Shown here: positions 19,082-28,709 of the stretch, in pieces
Layout of the letters: the number at the start of each line of letters is the position of its first letter
Numbering within the stretch: the first letter of the stretch is position 1
From: Streptomyces tuirus
GTDB lineage: Bacteria > Actinomycetota > Actinomycetes > Streptomycetales > Streptomycetaceae
Direction of reading: 5' to 3'
Assembly: GCA_018195615.1 (NCBI GenBank)
Contig: JAGTPG010000002.1
Location: forward strand, 1,736,001-1,800,000
DNA: 64,000 nt
The notes under the pieces: model-generated
What the model saw: only the letters and a program-made list of their open reading frames with translations
Told to the model about the DNA's origin: nothing
Database searches by the model: none
Translations under genes and position numbers: made by a program

Positions 19082-19590
19082 GCTTCTTTCAACTCCAGTG
19101 CGTCCAGGGCGGCTCGGGTGACCTCTTCCGGCGTGCGCCCGTCCGTGGCCACGACGGCCGTGGCGACCTCCTCGTAGAGGTGCCGGCGGGCCTCCATCAG
19201 CTCGCGCCACTGCTTGCGCGGGTTGATCGCGAGCAGCGGCCGGGCCGTGTTGAGGCCGGTGCGCTTGACCGCCTCCTCGACGTCCATCGACAGGTAGACG
19301 ACGCGGTGGCCGGCGAGCAGGGCGCGCGTGTCCGGGTCGAGGATCGCTCCGCCGCCCAGGGCCAGCACGCCGTCGTGCCCTTCCAGTGCCTCGCGCACGG
19401 CCTGCTTCTCGATCGCGCGGAAGGCGGACTCGCCCTCCTCGACGAAGATCTCGGCGATCGTCCGGCCCTGCGCGGCGACGATGTCGTCGTCGGTGTCCCG
19501 GTAGCCGGTCCCGAGCCGCTCGGCCAGCAGCTGCCCGACGGTGGACTTGCCCACGCCCATCGGGCCGACCAGCACGATGAGCGGGCTCAT
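19078..19590 (-). CDS. aroK: Shikimate kinase
   Basis: Phosphorylates shikimate at the 3-hydroxyl. It has 170 residues. P-loop GPMGVGKSTVGQ at 9-20, shikimate-binding DTDDDIV, the FRAIEKQAV segment and the VLALGGGAI motif are present. Both ends overlap neighbours by four bases (aroC upstream, aroB downstream), giving a tightly coupled aroC-aroK-aroB operon. Frame intact. Confidence 0.97.
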   Translation of the reverse strand: MSPLIVLVGPMGVGKSTVGQLLAERLGTGYRDTDDDIVAAQGRTIAEIFVEEGESAFRAIEKQAVREALEGHDGVLALGGGAILDPDTRALLAGHRVVYLSMDVEEAVKRTGLNTARPLLAINPRKQWRELMEARRHLYEEVATAVVATDGRTPEEVTRAALDALELKEA

Positions 19591-20770
19591 CGGATGGCCA
19601 GGTTGTCGAGGTAGGACCGTACGTTGCGGCGGGTCTCGGTCACGCTGTCGCCGCCGAACTTCTCCGCGACGGCGTCGGCGAGGACCAGGGCGACCATCGC
19701 CTCGGCGACGATGCCGGCGGCCGGCACCGCGGACACGTCGGAGCGCTGGTGGTGGGCCTGCGCCGCCTCGCCGGTGGTGACGTCCACGGTCTGCAGGGCG
19801 CGCGGCACGGTCGCGATCGGCTTCATCGCGGCGCGGACCCGCAGCAGCTCACCGGTGGTCAGACCGCCCTCGGTGCCGCCGGAGCGGCCGGAGACGCGGC
19901 GGATGCCCTCGGGCGTGTTCACGATCTCGTCGTGCGCCTTGGAGCCGGGCACCCGCGCCAGCTCGAAGCCGTCGCCGATCTCGACGCCCTTGATCGCCTG
20001 GATGCCCATGAGCGCACCGGCGAGCCGGGCGTCCAGCTTGCGGTCCCAGTGCACATGCGAACCCAGACCCACCGGTACGTCGTACGCCAGGATCTCGACC
20101 ACGCCTCCGAGGGTGTCGCCGTCCTTGTGGGCCTGGTCGATCTCCGCGACCATCGCCTTCGACGCGTCGGCGTCCAGGCAGCGCACGGGGTCCGCGTCCA
20201 GCTTCTCGACGTCGGCCGGGGTCGGGTACACGCCGTGCGGCGCCTTCGCCGAGGCCAGCTCGACGACATGGCTGACGATCTCGACGCCGGTCGTCTCCTT
20301 GAGGTACGACCGGGCCACCGCGCCGAGGGCGACCCGGGCTGCGGTCTCACGTGCGGAGGCGCGCTCCAGGATGGGCCGGGCCTCGTCGAAGCCGTACTTC
20401 TGCATGCCGGCGAGGTCGGCGTGGCCGGGCCGCGGGCGGGTCAGCGGGGCGTTGCGGGCGAGCCCGTCGAGAATCTCCGGGTCGACCGGGTCGGCCGCCA
20501 TGACCTGTTCCCACTTGGGCCACTCGGTGTTGCCCACCATGACCGCGATCGGGGAGCCGAGGGTGAGCCCGTGCCGGACGCCGCCGAGGAAGGTGACCTC
20601 GTCCCGCTCGAACTTCATGCGGGCACCGCGCCCATAGCCCAGGCGCCGCCTCGCGAGATGGTCCGCCACCATGTCCGTGGTGATCGGCACGCCGGCGGGA
20701 AGGCCCTCCAGCGTCGCGACGAGTGCGGGACCGTGGGATTCCCCGCGGTCAGCCAGCGCAACCTGCTCAA
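19587..20770 (-). CDS. aroC: Chorismate synthase, one apparent frameshift; TTG start
   Basis: Makes chorismate from EPSP with reduced FMN. The body is intact from GESHGPALVATLEGLPAG through RRLGYGRGARM and the C-terminal RSYLDNLAIR. The long open frame reaches upstream to 20822 but reads nonsense before GESHGP. The likely start is TTG at 20770-20768, preceded by GAGGAG five bases upstream; it encodes MSRLRWLTAG, the family N-terminus. It runs into the body only if one base is added to the run at 20741-20744 (minus strand GCGGGGAATCC). Corrected length is 394 residues. First gene of the aroC-aroK-aroB operon. Confidence 0.92.
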
Positions 20771-20913
20771 CGGTGCTCCTCGGTGTTCGCGGCCTGCTTA
20801 CTGCCCAGCGTACGCATGCCATCGCGTACGGCTACGGTCTGACCGGGTGCACGGCCCCGGTACGCCATCTCCGATCCTCCCATGCCCCGGCCGTGCGCCC
20901 GGCGGCCGGTCCA

Positions 20914-21261
20914 TCAGGCGGACGTGCCCGGGGCCGGGGCGTCCCCGCCCTGCCGGGGGGCGTAGGCGCCCAGGAAGTCGGCCCCGCTCTGCTGCGGTGC
21001 GGGCTGCGCCGACGGCGGTGCGTACTCCCCCAGGTAGTCCGCCCCGCGTCCCTGCCCGTACTGGGCTGCCGCGTGGACCGGCTGTCCGTTGCGGACGGCG
21101 CGGCGGTGGGCGACCTTGCGCTTGATCTTCACGACCCAGGACGCCACGACGGCGAGCACGATCAGGGCGAGCACCGTGATCTGCACCCAGTCGGGCAGGA
21201 ATCCCAGCAGGGACTCGAATATCTGGGACTTGACGGAAGCCTGCGGCAGGCTCGTGGACAT
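20914..21261 (-). CDS. Small single-pass membrane protein, unknown function
   Basis: A 115-residue protein between aroE and aroC. One membrane helix lies at about residues 25-46 (WVQITVLALIVLAVVASWVV), then a short basic stretch (KIKRKVAHRRAVR), then a tail rich in Gln, Pro, Gly and Ala with two similar segments, GADYLGEYAPP and GADFLGAYAPR. No enzyme motif is visible. ATG start at 21261. It is conserved in this position in Streptomyces as I recall; function not known. Confidence 0.8.
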   Translation of the reverse strand: MSTSLPQASVKSQIFESLLGFLPDWVQITVLALIVLAVVASWVVKIKRKVAHRRAVRNGQPVHAAAQYGQGRGADYLGEYAPPSAQPAPQQSGADFLGAYAPRQGGDAPAPGTSA

Positions 21262-21311
21262 GACGTGCGTTCCCCTCCCCTGTTCCGCCCCTGCGGAACC
21301 GAAAGCGGATC

Positions 21312-22139
21312 CTAGCGGGCGGCGAGAGCGCGTTCGCCTGCTTTTCGCATGGCGTCCAGGGGCGCCGGGGCCAGTCCCGTCATCTGCTCGACCTGGAGCA
21401 CGGCCTGGTGCACCAGCAGGTCCAGACCGCTGACGACGGCACCGCCGTGCGCCGACCAGCGGGCCGCGAGGTCGGTCGGCCAGGGGTCGTAGAGCACGTC
21501 GAACAGGGCTGCCGGTCGCTCCGGCACGGACCGGGCGAGGGCGTCGGTGACACCGGCCGGGGTGGTGCTGATCACCAGGGGCGCGCGCAGTGCCTGCTCG
21601 GCGTCCGCCCAGTCGGCGATGCGTACGGCGGTCCCCAGCCGCTCGGCCCACTGCCGCATCTCGGCTGCCCGGGCCTCGCTGCGCACGTACACGGCGATCT
21701 CGCCCGGGCAGATCCGCGCCAGCGCGGCCAGCGCGGACGAGGCGGTGGCGCCCGCGCCGAGAACGGCGGCGGCGTCGACCTTGTCGATGCCGTGTTCGCG
21801 CAACGCCGCGACCATGCCGGGGACGTCGGTGTTGTCGCCGGTCCTGCGGCCGTCCTCGGTGCAGACGACGGTGTTGACCGCGTCGACCGAGGCGGCGGTC
21901 TCGCTGATCCGGTCGAGCAGCGGGATCACGGCCCGCTTCAGCGGCATGGTCAGCGAGAGCCCCGCCCATTCGGCACCGAGCGTCTCGAAGAACCCGGGCA
22001 GCCCGGCCTCATCGACCTCGAACCTGTCGTACGTCCAGCCGGCCAGGCCCAACTCCTGGTAGGCGGCGCGGTGCAGGACCGGCGAGAGGGAGTGCGCGAT
22101 CGGCGAGCCGAGTACGGCGGCCCGGCGTGGTGCGGCCAT
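21312..22139 (-). CDS. aroE: Shikimate dehydrogenase
   Basis: NADPH-dependent reduction of 3-dehydroshikimate. It has 275 residues from the ATG at 22139; a TTG directly before it would add one residue, but GAGGAA sits seven bases before the ATG. Substrate motifs are VLGSPIAHSLSPVLHRAAY, SLTMPLKR with the catalytic Lys, and GDNTDVPG with the catalytic Asp. The nucleotide-binding loop VLGAGATASSALAAL is followed by LDLLVHQAVLQVE. Its start is 12 bases beyond the mltG stop. Frame intact. Confidence 0.93.
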   Translation of the reverse strand: MAAPRRAAVLGSPIAHSLSPVLHRAAYQELGLAGWTYDRFEVDEAGLPGFFETLGAEWAGLSLTMPLKRAVIPLLDRISETAASVDAVNTVVCTEDGRRTGDNTDVPGMVAALREHGIDKVDAAAVLGAGATASSALAALARICPGEIAVYVRSEARAAEMRQWAERLGTAVRIADWADAEQALRAPLVISTTPAGVTDALARSVPERPAALFDVLYDPWPTDLAARWSAHGGAVVSGLDLLVHQAVLQVEQMTGLAPAPLDAMRKAGERALAAR

Positions 22140-22150
22140 CAAAGGTTTCC

Positions 22151-23848
22151 TCAGTTGTTCCGTGAGGCGTTGAACTGGTCGACCAGTTTCTGGTGTTCGG
22201 CGTTCGTCTTCGTGAACTTGCTGGTCTTGCCGTCGAGCGAGATGAAGTAGTACCAGCCGTCGTCCGTCGGGTTGAGGGCGCCCTTGATGGCGTCCTCGCC
22301 CGGGTTGTCGATCGGACCGGGCGGCAGGCCCTTGTGGAAGTACGTGTTGTACGGGTTGTCGTAGTTCCGCAGTTCGCTCAGACTCAGGTCGATCTTGCTC
22401 TGGTTCTTGATGTAGTTGTATGTGGAGTCGAACTCCAGCATGCCGTTGGTCTGCGGGTTCCCGGGCTTCATGCGGTTGTAGATGACTTCGGCCATCTTGC
22501 GGAAGTCGCTGTGACTCGTGCCCTCGGCCTGGACCAGGCTGGCGACGGTGACCAGCTGCCAGGGGTCCTCGAGCCCGAGGCTCCGGGCCTTCTTCTCGAC
22601 GCCGAGCTTCTCGTACGTCCCGGTGGCCCGCTGCACCATCTGCTTCAGGACGTCCTGAGGTTTCTGGCCCTCGCTGACGCCGTAGCTGGAGGGGTAGAGG
22701 AAGCCTTCCAGCGGGTCCTTGACGTTCGCGTGGTTCTGCGCCCAGGCGGGCAGGCCGAGCTTCTTGTAGTCGTTCTTGGCGACCGCGGCGGTGGTGCCCA
22801 CCTTGACCTTCAGCCGCTTGTCGATGAGCCGGTAGATGTCGGCGTTGCGCTTGCCCTCGGCGATGATCAGGTTGTCGCGGCTGTCCGGGCTGAGCATCAG
22901 TTCGACAGCGCTGCCGGCCGACATTTGCTTCTGCAGCGTGTACACGCCGGCCTGGATGCTCCGGCCGTCGGGGTTGCCGGCCTGGGCCGAGACGAAGGCG
23001 TCGACGCTCTTGACGACCCCGGCGGACTTCAGCGCCCGGCCGATCGCGTAGCCGTCCGCGCCCTCGGGGATCTCGACGGACACCTGCTGACCGTTGCCGT
23101 CACCCGCGAAGTCCGGGGCGTCGCCGAAACGATCCTGGTAGAACTGGTAGCCGAAGTAGCCGACGCCTGCGAGGCCGCCGCCGAAGACCAGTACGACGAC
23201 CAGGCAGGCCATTCCGCTGCGGCGTTTCTTGGGCTTGCCGCCTCGTCCTCGCTTGTCGTCGCGTTCGCGACGGTCCCTCTGATCGTCCCCGTCGTCATCG
23301 TCGTCCCCGCCCGCGAAGAAGGCGTGTTCGCCCTGGTCGGGGCCAGGGTCCCAGTCGGTCTCGGGCTCCGGCTCGGCCCTCCGCCGGTTCGGCGGCTCCG
23401 GGGGCGGATACGCGTCGGGCGTGCCGTAGTAGTCGGGCCCGCCCCCGCTGTAGGCGCCGTTCTGCTGCCCGTACGGGTCCCCCGGGTCGCCGGGGTAGGA
23501 GACCTGCTGGTGCGCGCCGGCGTCCCAGCCGCCGGTGTCGTACTGCTGCTGGTGGTACCCCTGGGCCTGCTGCTGCCCGTGGCCCTGCTCCGGGTACTGC
23601 TGATGCCCGTGCGTCTGCGCCACGTACTGCTGGTCGTACTGGTACTGCTGTTGCGCCTGACCGTATCCGGCCTGTTCGCCGGTGCCCCAGTCTCCGTACT
23701 GCTGCTGCTCTGGATAGTGCTGCGGCTGGCCGCCGTAGGGGGACTGCTGGCCGGTGTGGGCCTGCTGTCCTCCCCATCCGCCGTCCCCGTACAACGGGTC
23801 CTCCGGATGCCACGGTTCGGAGCCTTCGCCCCGGCCATACTCAGTCAT
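22151..23848 (-). CDS. mltG: Endolytic murein transglycosylase MltG with a long low-complexity N-terminus
   Basis: Cleaves nascent peptidoglycan strands at the membrane and so sets glycan length. It has 565 residues from the ATG at 23848, which follows AGGGG four bases upstream; the longer open frame before it is not used. Residues 1-150 are extremely rich in Gln, Tyr, Gly and Pro, and 180-210 are Asp- then Lys/Arg-rich. A membrane helix spans about 213-236, and the YceG domain follows. The catalytic Glu is Glu442 in SLVQAEGTSHSDF. It lies between ruvX and aroE, the usual actinobacterial order. Confidence 0.93.
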   Translation of the reverse strand: MTEYGRGEGSEPWHPEDPLYGDGGWGGQQAHTGQQSPYGGQPQHYPEQQQYGDWGTGEQAGYGQAQQQYQYDQQYVAQTHGHQQYPEQGHGQQQAQGYHQQQYDTGGWDAGAHQQVSYPGDPGDPYGQQNGAYSGGGPDYYGTPDAYPPPEPPNRRRAEPEPETDWDPGPDQGEHAFFAGGDDDDDGDDQRDRRERDDKRGRGGKPKKRRSGMACLVVVLVFGGGLAGVGYFGYQFYQDRFGDAPDFAGDGNGQQVSVEIPEGADGYAIGRALKSAGVVKSVDAFVSAQAGNPDGRSIQAGVYTLQKQMSAGSAVELMLSPDSRDNLIIAEGKRNADIYRLIDKRLKVKVGTTAAVAKNDYKKLGLPAWAQNHANVKDPLEGFLYPSSYGVSEGQKPQDVLKQMVQRATGTYEKLGVEKKARSLGLEDPWQLVTVASLVQAEGTSHSDFRKMAEVIYNRMKPGNPQTNGMLEFDSTYNYIKNQSKIDLSLSELRNYDNPYNTYFHKGLPPGPIDNPGEDAIKGALNPTDDGWYYFISLDGKTSKFTKTNAEHQKLVDQFNASRNN

Positions 23849-23969
23849 CGATCCCCTAGAGCCGCGAGGCGGCGGTCGCGCGGCTTCCGGCTCGGCTCCC
23901 GTCCCGCCTCTTGCTGTGCGGCGGCTGTTCGAATGCCGCCGCATCGCGCGGAACGTTACCGTATCGCGA

Positions 23970-24434
23970 TCAGATGACCACTTCGACGCCTTCGCCGGGT
24001 GCTTTACCTGACACCCGTTCGGATTCAAGCGCCTGTTGCAGGATGACCACGGCTGCTGCCTGGTCGATGACGGACCGCCCCTTCTTGGACTTCACGCCGG
24101 AAGCACGCAGTCCCTGACTGGCCGTCACCGTCGTCATGCGTTCGTCCACGAGTCTCACCGGAACCGGGGAAATCATGCGGGCCAGTTCCTGGGTGAAGCC
24201 CCGGACCTTGACCGCGGCAGGGCCCTCGCCACCCTTGAGGGAGCGCGGGAGGCCGACCACGACCTCGATCGGCTCGTACTCCTCGACGAGCTGCTTCAAC
24301 CGCCGCTGAGCTGCGGGGATGTCACGCCCCGGGACCGTCTCCACCGGGGTGGCGAGGATGCCGTCGGGGTCGCACGAGGCGACCCCGATACGGGCGTCCC
24401 CGACGTCGATCGCGAGTCGACGTCCTCTGCGCAT
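23970..24434 (-). CDS. ruvX: Putative pre-16S rRNA nuclease / Holliday junction resolvase-like protein
   Basis: YqgF-family RNase H-fold protein implicated in 16S rRNA 5'-end maturation. It has 154 residues. RLAIDVGDARIGVASCDPDG carries the first acidic residue, VVGLPRSLKGGEG is the family loop, and VRLVDERMTTVTAS carries the second acidic site. It lies 15 bases after alaS and 121 bases before mltG. Frame intact. Confidence 0.93.
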   Translation of the reverse strand: MRRGRRLAIDVGDARIGVASCDPDGILATPVETVPGRDIPAAQRRLKQLVEEYEPIEVVVGLPRSLKGGEGPAAVKVRGFTQELARMISPVPVRLVDERMTTVTASQGLRASGVKSKKGRSVIDQAAAVVILQQALESERVSGKAPGEGVEVVI

Positions 24435-24449
24435 GTTCTCGACCGTCTC

Positions 24450-27116
24450 TTACTTGGCCGTCTCGGCGACGAGTCGCTCGACGGCGTCCACGGCGTCGCC
24501 GATGGCGGCCGGGTTCTGGCCGCCGCCCTGGGCGACGTCCGGCTTGCCGCCACCGCCGCCGCCGAGGGTCTTGGCGGCCGTGCGGACCAGGTCGCCGGCC
24601 TTGAGACCGCGTTCGCGGGCGGCGTCGTTGGTGGCGATGACCGTCAGCGGCTTGCCGTTCGCCACCGTGAACAGGGCGACCACGGCGGCCCGTCCGCCCT
24701 GGATGCGTCCGCGCACGTCGAGGACGAGCTTGCGCAGGTCGTCGGCGGTGGTGCCGTCCGGGACCTGACCGGTCACGACAGCAACGCCACGGACGTCCTT
24801 GGCGGACTCGGCGAGACCGGCGGCGGCCTGCAGCACCTTCTCGGCGCGGAACTTCTCGATCTCCTTCTCGGCGTCCTTCAGCTTGCCGAGCATGGCGGAG
24901 ACCTTCTCCGGAAGCTCCTCCGGGCGGCCCTTGATCAGCTCCTGGAGCTGGGCGACGACCGTGTGCTCACGGGCGAGGAAGTTGTAGGCGTCCACGCCGA
25001 CCAGGGCCTCGATACGGCGGACACCGGAGCCGATGGAGGACTCGCCGAGCAGCTTCACCAGGCCCAGCTGGGCGGTGTTGTGCACGTGCGTGCCGCCGCA
25101 CAGCTCCTTGGAGAAGTCGCCGATGGTCACGACGCGCACGCGCTCGCCGTACTTCTCGCCGAACTCGGCGATGGCACCCTGCTTCTTGGCCTCGTCGATG
25201 CCCATGACATCGGCGCGGACGTCGAGGTCGCGGGCGAGCACCTCGTTGATCTTCTGCTCGACGTCGGTCATCACGGCCGTCGGGACGGCGGACGGGGAGC
25301 CGAAGTCGAAGCGGAAGCGGCCGGGCTGGTTCTCGGAACCGGCCTGGGCGGCCGTCGGGCCGAGGGCGTCGCGCAGGGCCTGGTGGGTCAGGTGCGTGGC
25401 CGAGTGGGCGCGGGCGATGGCCTTGCGGCGGCGGTCGTCGATGGCGGCGTGGGCCTTGGCACCGATGGTGACCTCACCGACCTGGACGACGCCCTTGTGC
25501 ACGTAGACGCCCGGGACCGGCTTCTGGCAGTCACGGATCTCGATGACGGCGCCGGAGTCGACCTTGATCTTGCCGGTGTCACCGATCTGGCCGCCGCCCT
25601 CGGCGTAGAACGGGGTGCGGTCGAGGACGATCTCGACCTCGTCGCCCTCGGTGGCGGCCGGGGAGGAGGCGCCGTCGACGAGGATGCCGACGATCGTGGA
25701 CTCGCTCTCGGTGTCGGTGTAGCCGATGAAGTCGGTGGCACCGGCCTGGTCGGCGATCTCGCGGTAGGCGCCGGCGCCGGCGTGCCCGGTCTTCTTGGCC
25801 TGGGCGTCGGCCTTGGCACGCTCCCGCTGCTCCTTCATCAGGCGGCGGAAGCCGTCCTCGTCCACGGAGAGGCCCTGCTCGGCGGCCATCTCCAGGGTGA
25901 GGTCGATGGGAAGCCCCAGGTGTCGTGGAGCAGGAAGGCCTTGTCGCCGGGCAGGACGGTGCCGCCGGCGGCCTTGGTGTCGGTGACGGCCGTGTCGAGG
26001 ATGTTCGTGCCGGCCTTCAGCGTCTTGAGGAAGGCGTTCTCCTCGGCGAGGGCGACCTTCTCGATGCGCTCGCGGTCGGTGATGAGCTCGGGGTACTGCT
26101 GGCCCATCATGCCGATCACGGTGTCGACCAGGTCCTTGACCACCGGGCCGGTGGCCCCGAGCAGGCGCATGTTGCGGATGGCGCGACGCATGATGCGGCG
26201 CAGCACGTAGCCCCGGCCCTCGTTGCCGGGGTGACACCGTCGCCGATGAGCATCACGGAGGTGCGCATGTGGTCGGTGACCACGCGCAGGGAGACGTCGG
26301 AGTCGTGGGCGTCGCCGTAACGGACGCCGGTCAGCTCGGTGGCCTTGTTGATGACGGCCATCGAGGTGTCGATCTCGTACATGTTCTGCACGCCCTGCAG
26401 AATCATGGCGAGCCGCTCGAGGCCGAGGCCGGTGTCGATGTTCTGGCTCGGCAGGTCGCCGAGGATCGGGTAGTCCTTGCCCGGGCCCTCTCCCCGCTCG
26501 TACTGCATGAAGACGAGGTTCCAGATCTCCACGTACCGCTCGTCGTTGACGGCGGGGCCGCCCTCGGCGCCGAACTCGGGCCGCGGTCGTAGTTGATCTC
26601 GGAGCAGGGGCCGCAGGGACCGGGGACGCCCATGTCCCAGTAGTTGTCCTTCTTGCCCAGGCGCTGGATGCGCTCCTGCGGCACACCGACGACCTCGTGC
26701 CAGATGCGCTCGGCCTCGTCGTCGTCCTTGTAGACCGTGATCCACAGGCGCTCGGGGTCGAGGCCGTAACCGCCCTTGTCCTGGGGGCTGGTGAGCAGCT
26801 CCCAGGCCAGCTTGATGGCGCCTTCCTTGAAGTAGTCGCCGAAGGAGAAGTTGCCGCACATCTGGAAGAACGTGCCGTGCCGCGTGGTCTTGCCGACCTC
26901 TTCGATGTCGGGCGTGCGCACGCACTTCTGGACGCTGGTGGCGCGGGCGAAGGGCGGCTTGACCTCACCCAGGAAGTAGGGCTTGAAGGGCACCATGCCG
27001 GCCGGGACGAGGAGCAGAGTCGGGTCGTCCGCGATGAGCGACGCCGAAGGGACGACGGTGTGACCGCGCTCCTCGAAGAAGCTCAACCAGCGGCGGCGAA
27101 TCTCAGCCGACTCCAT
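24450..27116 (-). CDS. alaS: Alanyl-tRNA synthetase, three apparent frameshifts
   Basis: Charges tRNA-Ala and edits mis-charged tRNA. The catalytic domain is at the N-terminus (TSVQKCVRTPDIEEVGKTTR, MCGNFSFGDYFKEGAI). The editing domain includes ATHLTHQALR and the CGGTHVHNT zinc site, and a C-terminal C-Ala domain follows. The frame breaks three times, each fixed by one base in a C run (minus strand): about 26578-26582 (GGCCCGAG restores DRGPEFGAEGG), 26228-26231 (ACCCCGGC restores GVTPGNEGRGYV) and 25908-25910 (TTCCCATC restores TWGFPIDLTLEM). The corrected length is 889 residues, normal for Streptomyces. The ATG start at 27116 shares a base with the upstream stop. Confidence 0.94.
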
Positions 27117-27467
27117 CAGTGGTCCTCATTCCGGTTGTACGAGTACGTCTGGTACGTCGAGCCCTCGACGTACTTCGGGTTGTTGCGGTTCTCGATGGCG
27201 GTGTACCGCCGGGGTGTGGGGAGTTCGGGGTTCTCGTTGATCCCGAGCGCGTCGCCCAACTCGGCCTCCCGCACGGCCATGTTGTCCCGGACGTCGAGCG
27301 CGAAGCCCACCGCGCGGTCCTTGATGCGGTGACCGGCCTCGAGCGCCTTGTTCCCGCGGTTCTGGCAAGACTCTCGGGGTCAGCTGCTTCAGCTTGCGGT
27401 TGACCTTGGTGGTGGCCCACACACCGGCGGCGACGCCCGTGGTGAACCAGAAGGTACGGCGGAACAT
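27116..27467 (-). CDS. Small membrane-associated protein (DUF6167-like), two apparent frameshifts
   Basis: Begins MFRRTFWFTTGVAAGVWATT, a short N-terminal membrane segment, and ends in a Tyr/Asn-rich tail (YVEGSTYQTYSYNRNEDH). Two breaks lie close together at 27341-27390: ACCCCGAG needs one C and GCGGGAAC one G (minus strand). Together they restore QLTPESLARTAGNKALEAGH running into the next frame. The corrected length is 117 residues. It sits directly upstream of alaS with overlapping TGATG, and I recall the same neighbour in other Streptomyces. Function unknown. Confidence 0.8.
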
Positions 27468-27476
27468 CGCTGACTC

Positions 27477-27917
27477 TCAGTCCTTCTTCCCTCGGGCGCT
27501 GCGCCGAGAGACCGTGCGGCCCACGATCACGGTACGCCTGGACGCCTTGGCGGGCGCGTCCTCCTTGCGGCCGCCGATGGCCCGGCGCACGCCGTAACCG
27601 AAGGCGGCGACCTTGACCAGGGGGCCACCGAAGGTGGAGGCGACGGTGGTCGACAGCGCGGAGGCGTTCGACGTGACCTCCTGGACGTCGGAGGCGATCG
27701 CGTCGACCCGGTCGATCTGGGTCTGCGCGGAGCGCACCGCCGTGGAAGCGTCGGCCAGCAGCGGGACCGCCTGGTCGGTCACGTCCTCGACGAGCTTGGT
27801 GGTCGCCCTGAGCGTCTGGGCCAGCCTCGCCAGCGCGACGGCGAGGAAGGAGACCAGGATCGCCCAGAAGACGGCCACCAGGATTCCGGCCACCTCTCCA
27901 CCGGACACTGTGTGCAC
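27477..27917 (-). CDS. DUF948-family membrane protein
   Basis: A 146-residue protein with an N-terminal membrane helix (GILVAVFWAILVSFLAVALA). It continues as a long helical, coiled-coil-like stretch (LRATTKLVEDVTDQAVPLLA through QIDRVDAIASDVQEV) and a basic C-terminal tail (RRTVIVGRTVSRRSARGKK). This is the DUF948 pattern of an envelope-associated protein. The GTG at 27917 has AGGGAG only three bases away; a second GTG at 27908 is an alternative start. It overlaps no neighbour and precedes the DUF6167-like gene by nine bases. Confidence 0.83.
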   Translation of the reverse strand: MHTVSGGEVAGILVAVFWAILVSFLAVALARLAQTLRATTKLVEDVTDQAVPLLADASTAVRSAQTQIDRVDAIASDVQEVTSNASALSTTVASTFGGPLVKVAAFGYGVRRAIGGRKEDAPAKASRRTVIVGRTVSRRSARGKKD

Positions 27918-28026
27918 CCGCTCCCTGAAACGTGCCTGAACATCGAAAAAGTCGTGCCACGAGCCTATCGCGCCGGGGGTGGCGCTCCGTACCGGATTAC
28001 CGTCCGGCGCAAGGGCAATCGCGAAA

Positions 28027-28069
28027 GCCCGCCGCCTCGCCCGCCCGGACGGGCGGAGAGACGGCGGGC
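28027..28069 (-). terminator. rpsD terminator
   Basis: An interrupted long hairpin: outer stem 28027-28034 with 28062-28069, inner stem 28041-28046 with 28051-28056. It lies 25 bases after the rpsD stop. Confidence 0.7.
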
Positions 28070-28094
28070 TGAAGTACCGCGTGCCTGCCGAGGA

Positions 28095-28709
28095 TCAGCG
28101 GGCGTAGTACTCGACGACGAGCTGCTCGTCGCAGATCACCGGGATCTCCTTGCGGTTGGGCTCGCGGTCCAGGCGGAACGCCAGGGCCTTGAGGTTCACC
28201 TGGAGGTAGCGCGGGGTCTCGCCCTCGGGGGCGAAGCCACCCTCACGGGCGATCGTGAAGAGCGTCTTCTCCTTGGAGCGGTCGCGAACCTGCACGACGT
28301 CGTCCGGGCGGACACGGAAGGAGGGCTTGTCGACCTTCTTGCCGTTGACGGCGATGTGGCCGTGGACGACCATCTGGCGGGCCTGGTAGATGGTGCGGGC
28401 GATGCCCGAACGCAGGACCAGGGCGTCGAGACGGCGCTCCAGCTCGATGATCAGGGCCTCACCGGTCTTGCCCTGGACCTTGGAAGCACGCTCGTAGGCG
28501 CGGACGAGCTGGCGCTCGGACACGTCGTACTGCGCGCGCAGGCGCTGCTTCTCGAGCAGACGGACCTTGTAGTCCGAGTTCTGCTTGCGGCCGCGGCCGT
28601 GCTCACCCGGCGGGTAGGGACGGGCCTCGAAGTACTTGACGGCCTTCGGGGTCAGCGCGATGCCGAGGGCACGCGACTTCTTGACCTTGGGGCGGGACTG
28701 GTTCGCCAC
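28095..28709 (-). CDS. rpsD: Ribosomal protein S4 (zinc-free type)
   Basis: Primary 16S-binding protein that starts small-subunit assembly. It has 204 residues. The N-terminus ANQSRPKVKKSRALGIALTP lacks the four-Cys zinc knuckle found in many S4 proteins, so this is the C-minus form. The S4 RNA-binding domain is RRLDALVLRSGIARTIYQAR followed by MVVHGHIAVNGKKVDKPSF. GTG start at 28709. It stands alone, away from the main ribosomal operons, with a 305-base gap upstream where S4 could control its own mRNA. Frame intact. Confidence 0.96.
   Translation of the reverse strand: MANQSRPKVKKSRALGIALTPKAVKYFEARPYPPGEHGRGRKQNSDYKVRLLEKQRLRAQYDVSERQLVRAYERASKVQGKTGEALIIELERRLDALVLRSGIARTIYQARQMVVHGHIAVNGKKVDKPSFRVRPDDVVQVRDRSKEKTLFTIAREGGFAPEGETPRYLQVNLKALAFRLDREPNRKEIPVICDEQLVVEYYAR

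Noticed and set aside
16532..19177. 881-codon open frame on the plus strand
   Set aside because: It runs through an intergenic repeat and antisense to the kinase-like gene and aroB; composition is not protein-like.
24036..26210. 724-codon open frame on the plus strand
   Set aside because: It is antisense to ruvX and alaS; no recognisable motifs.
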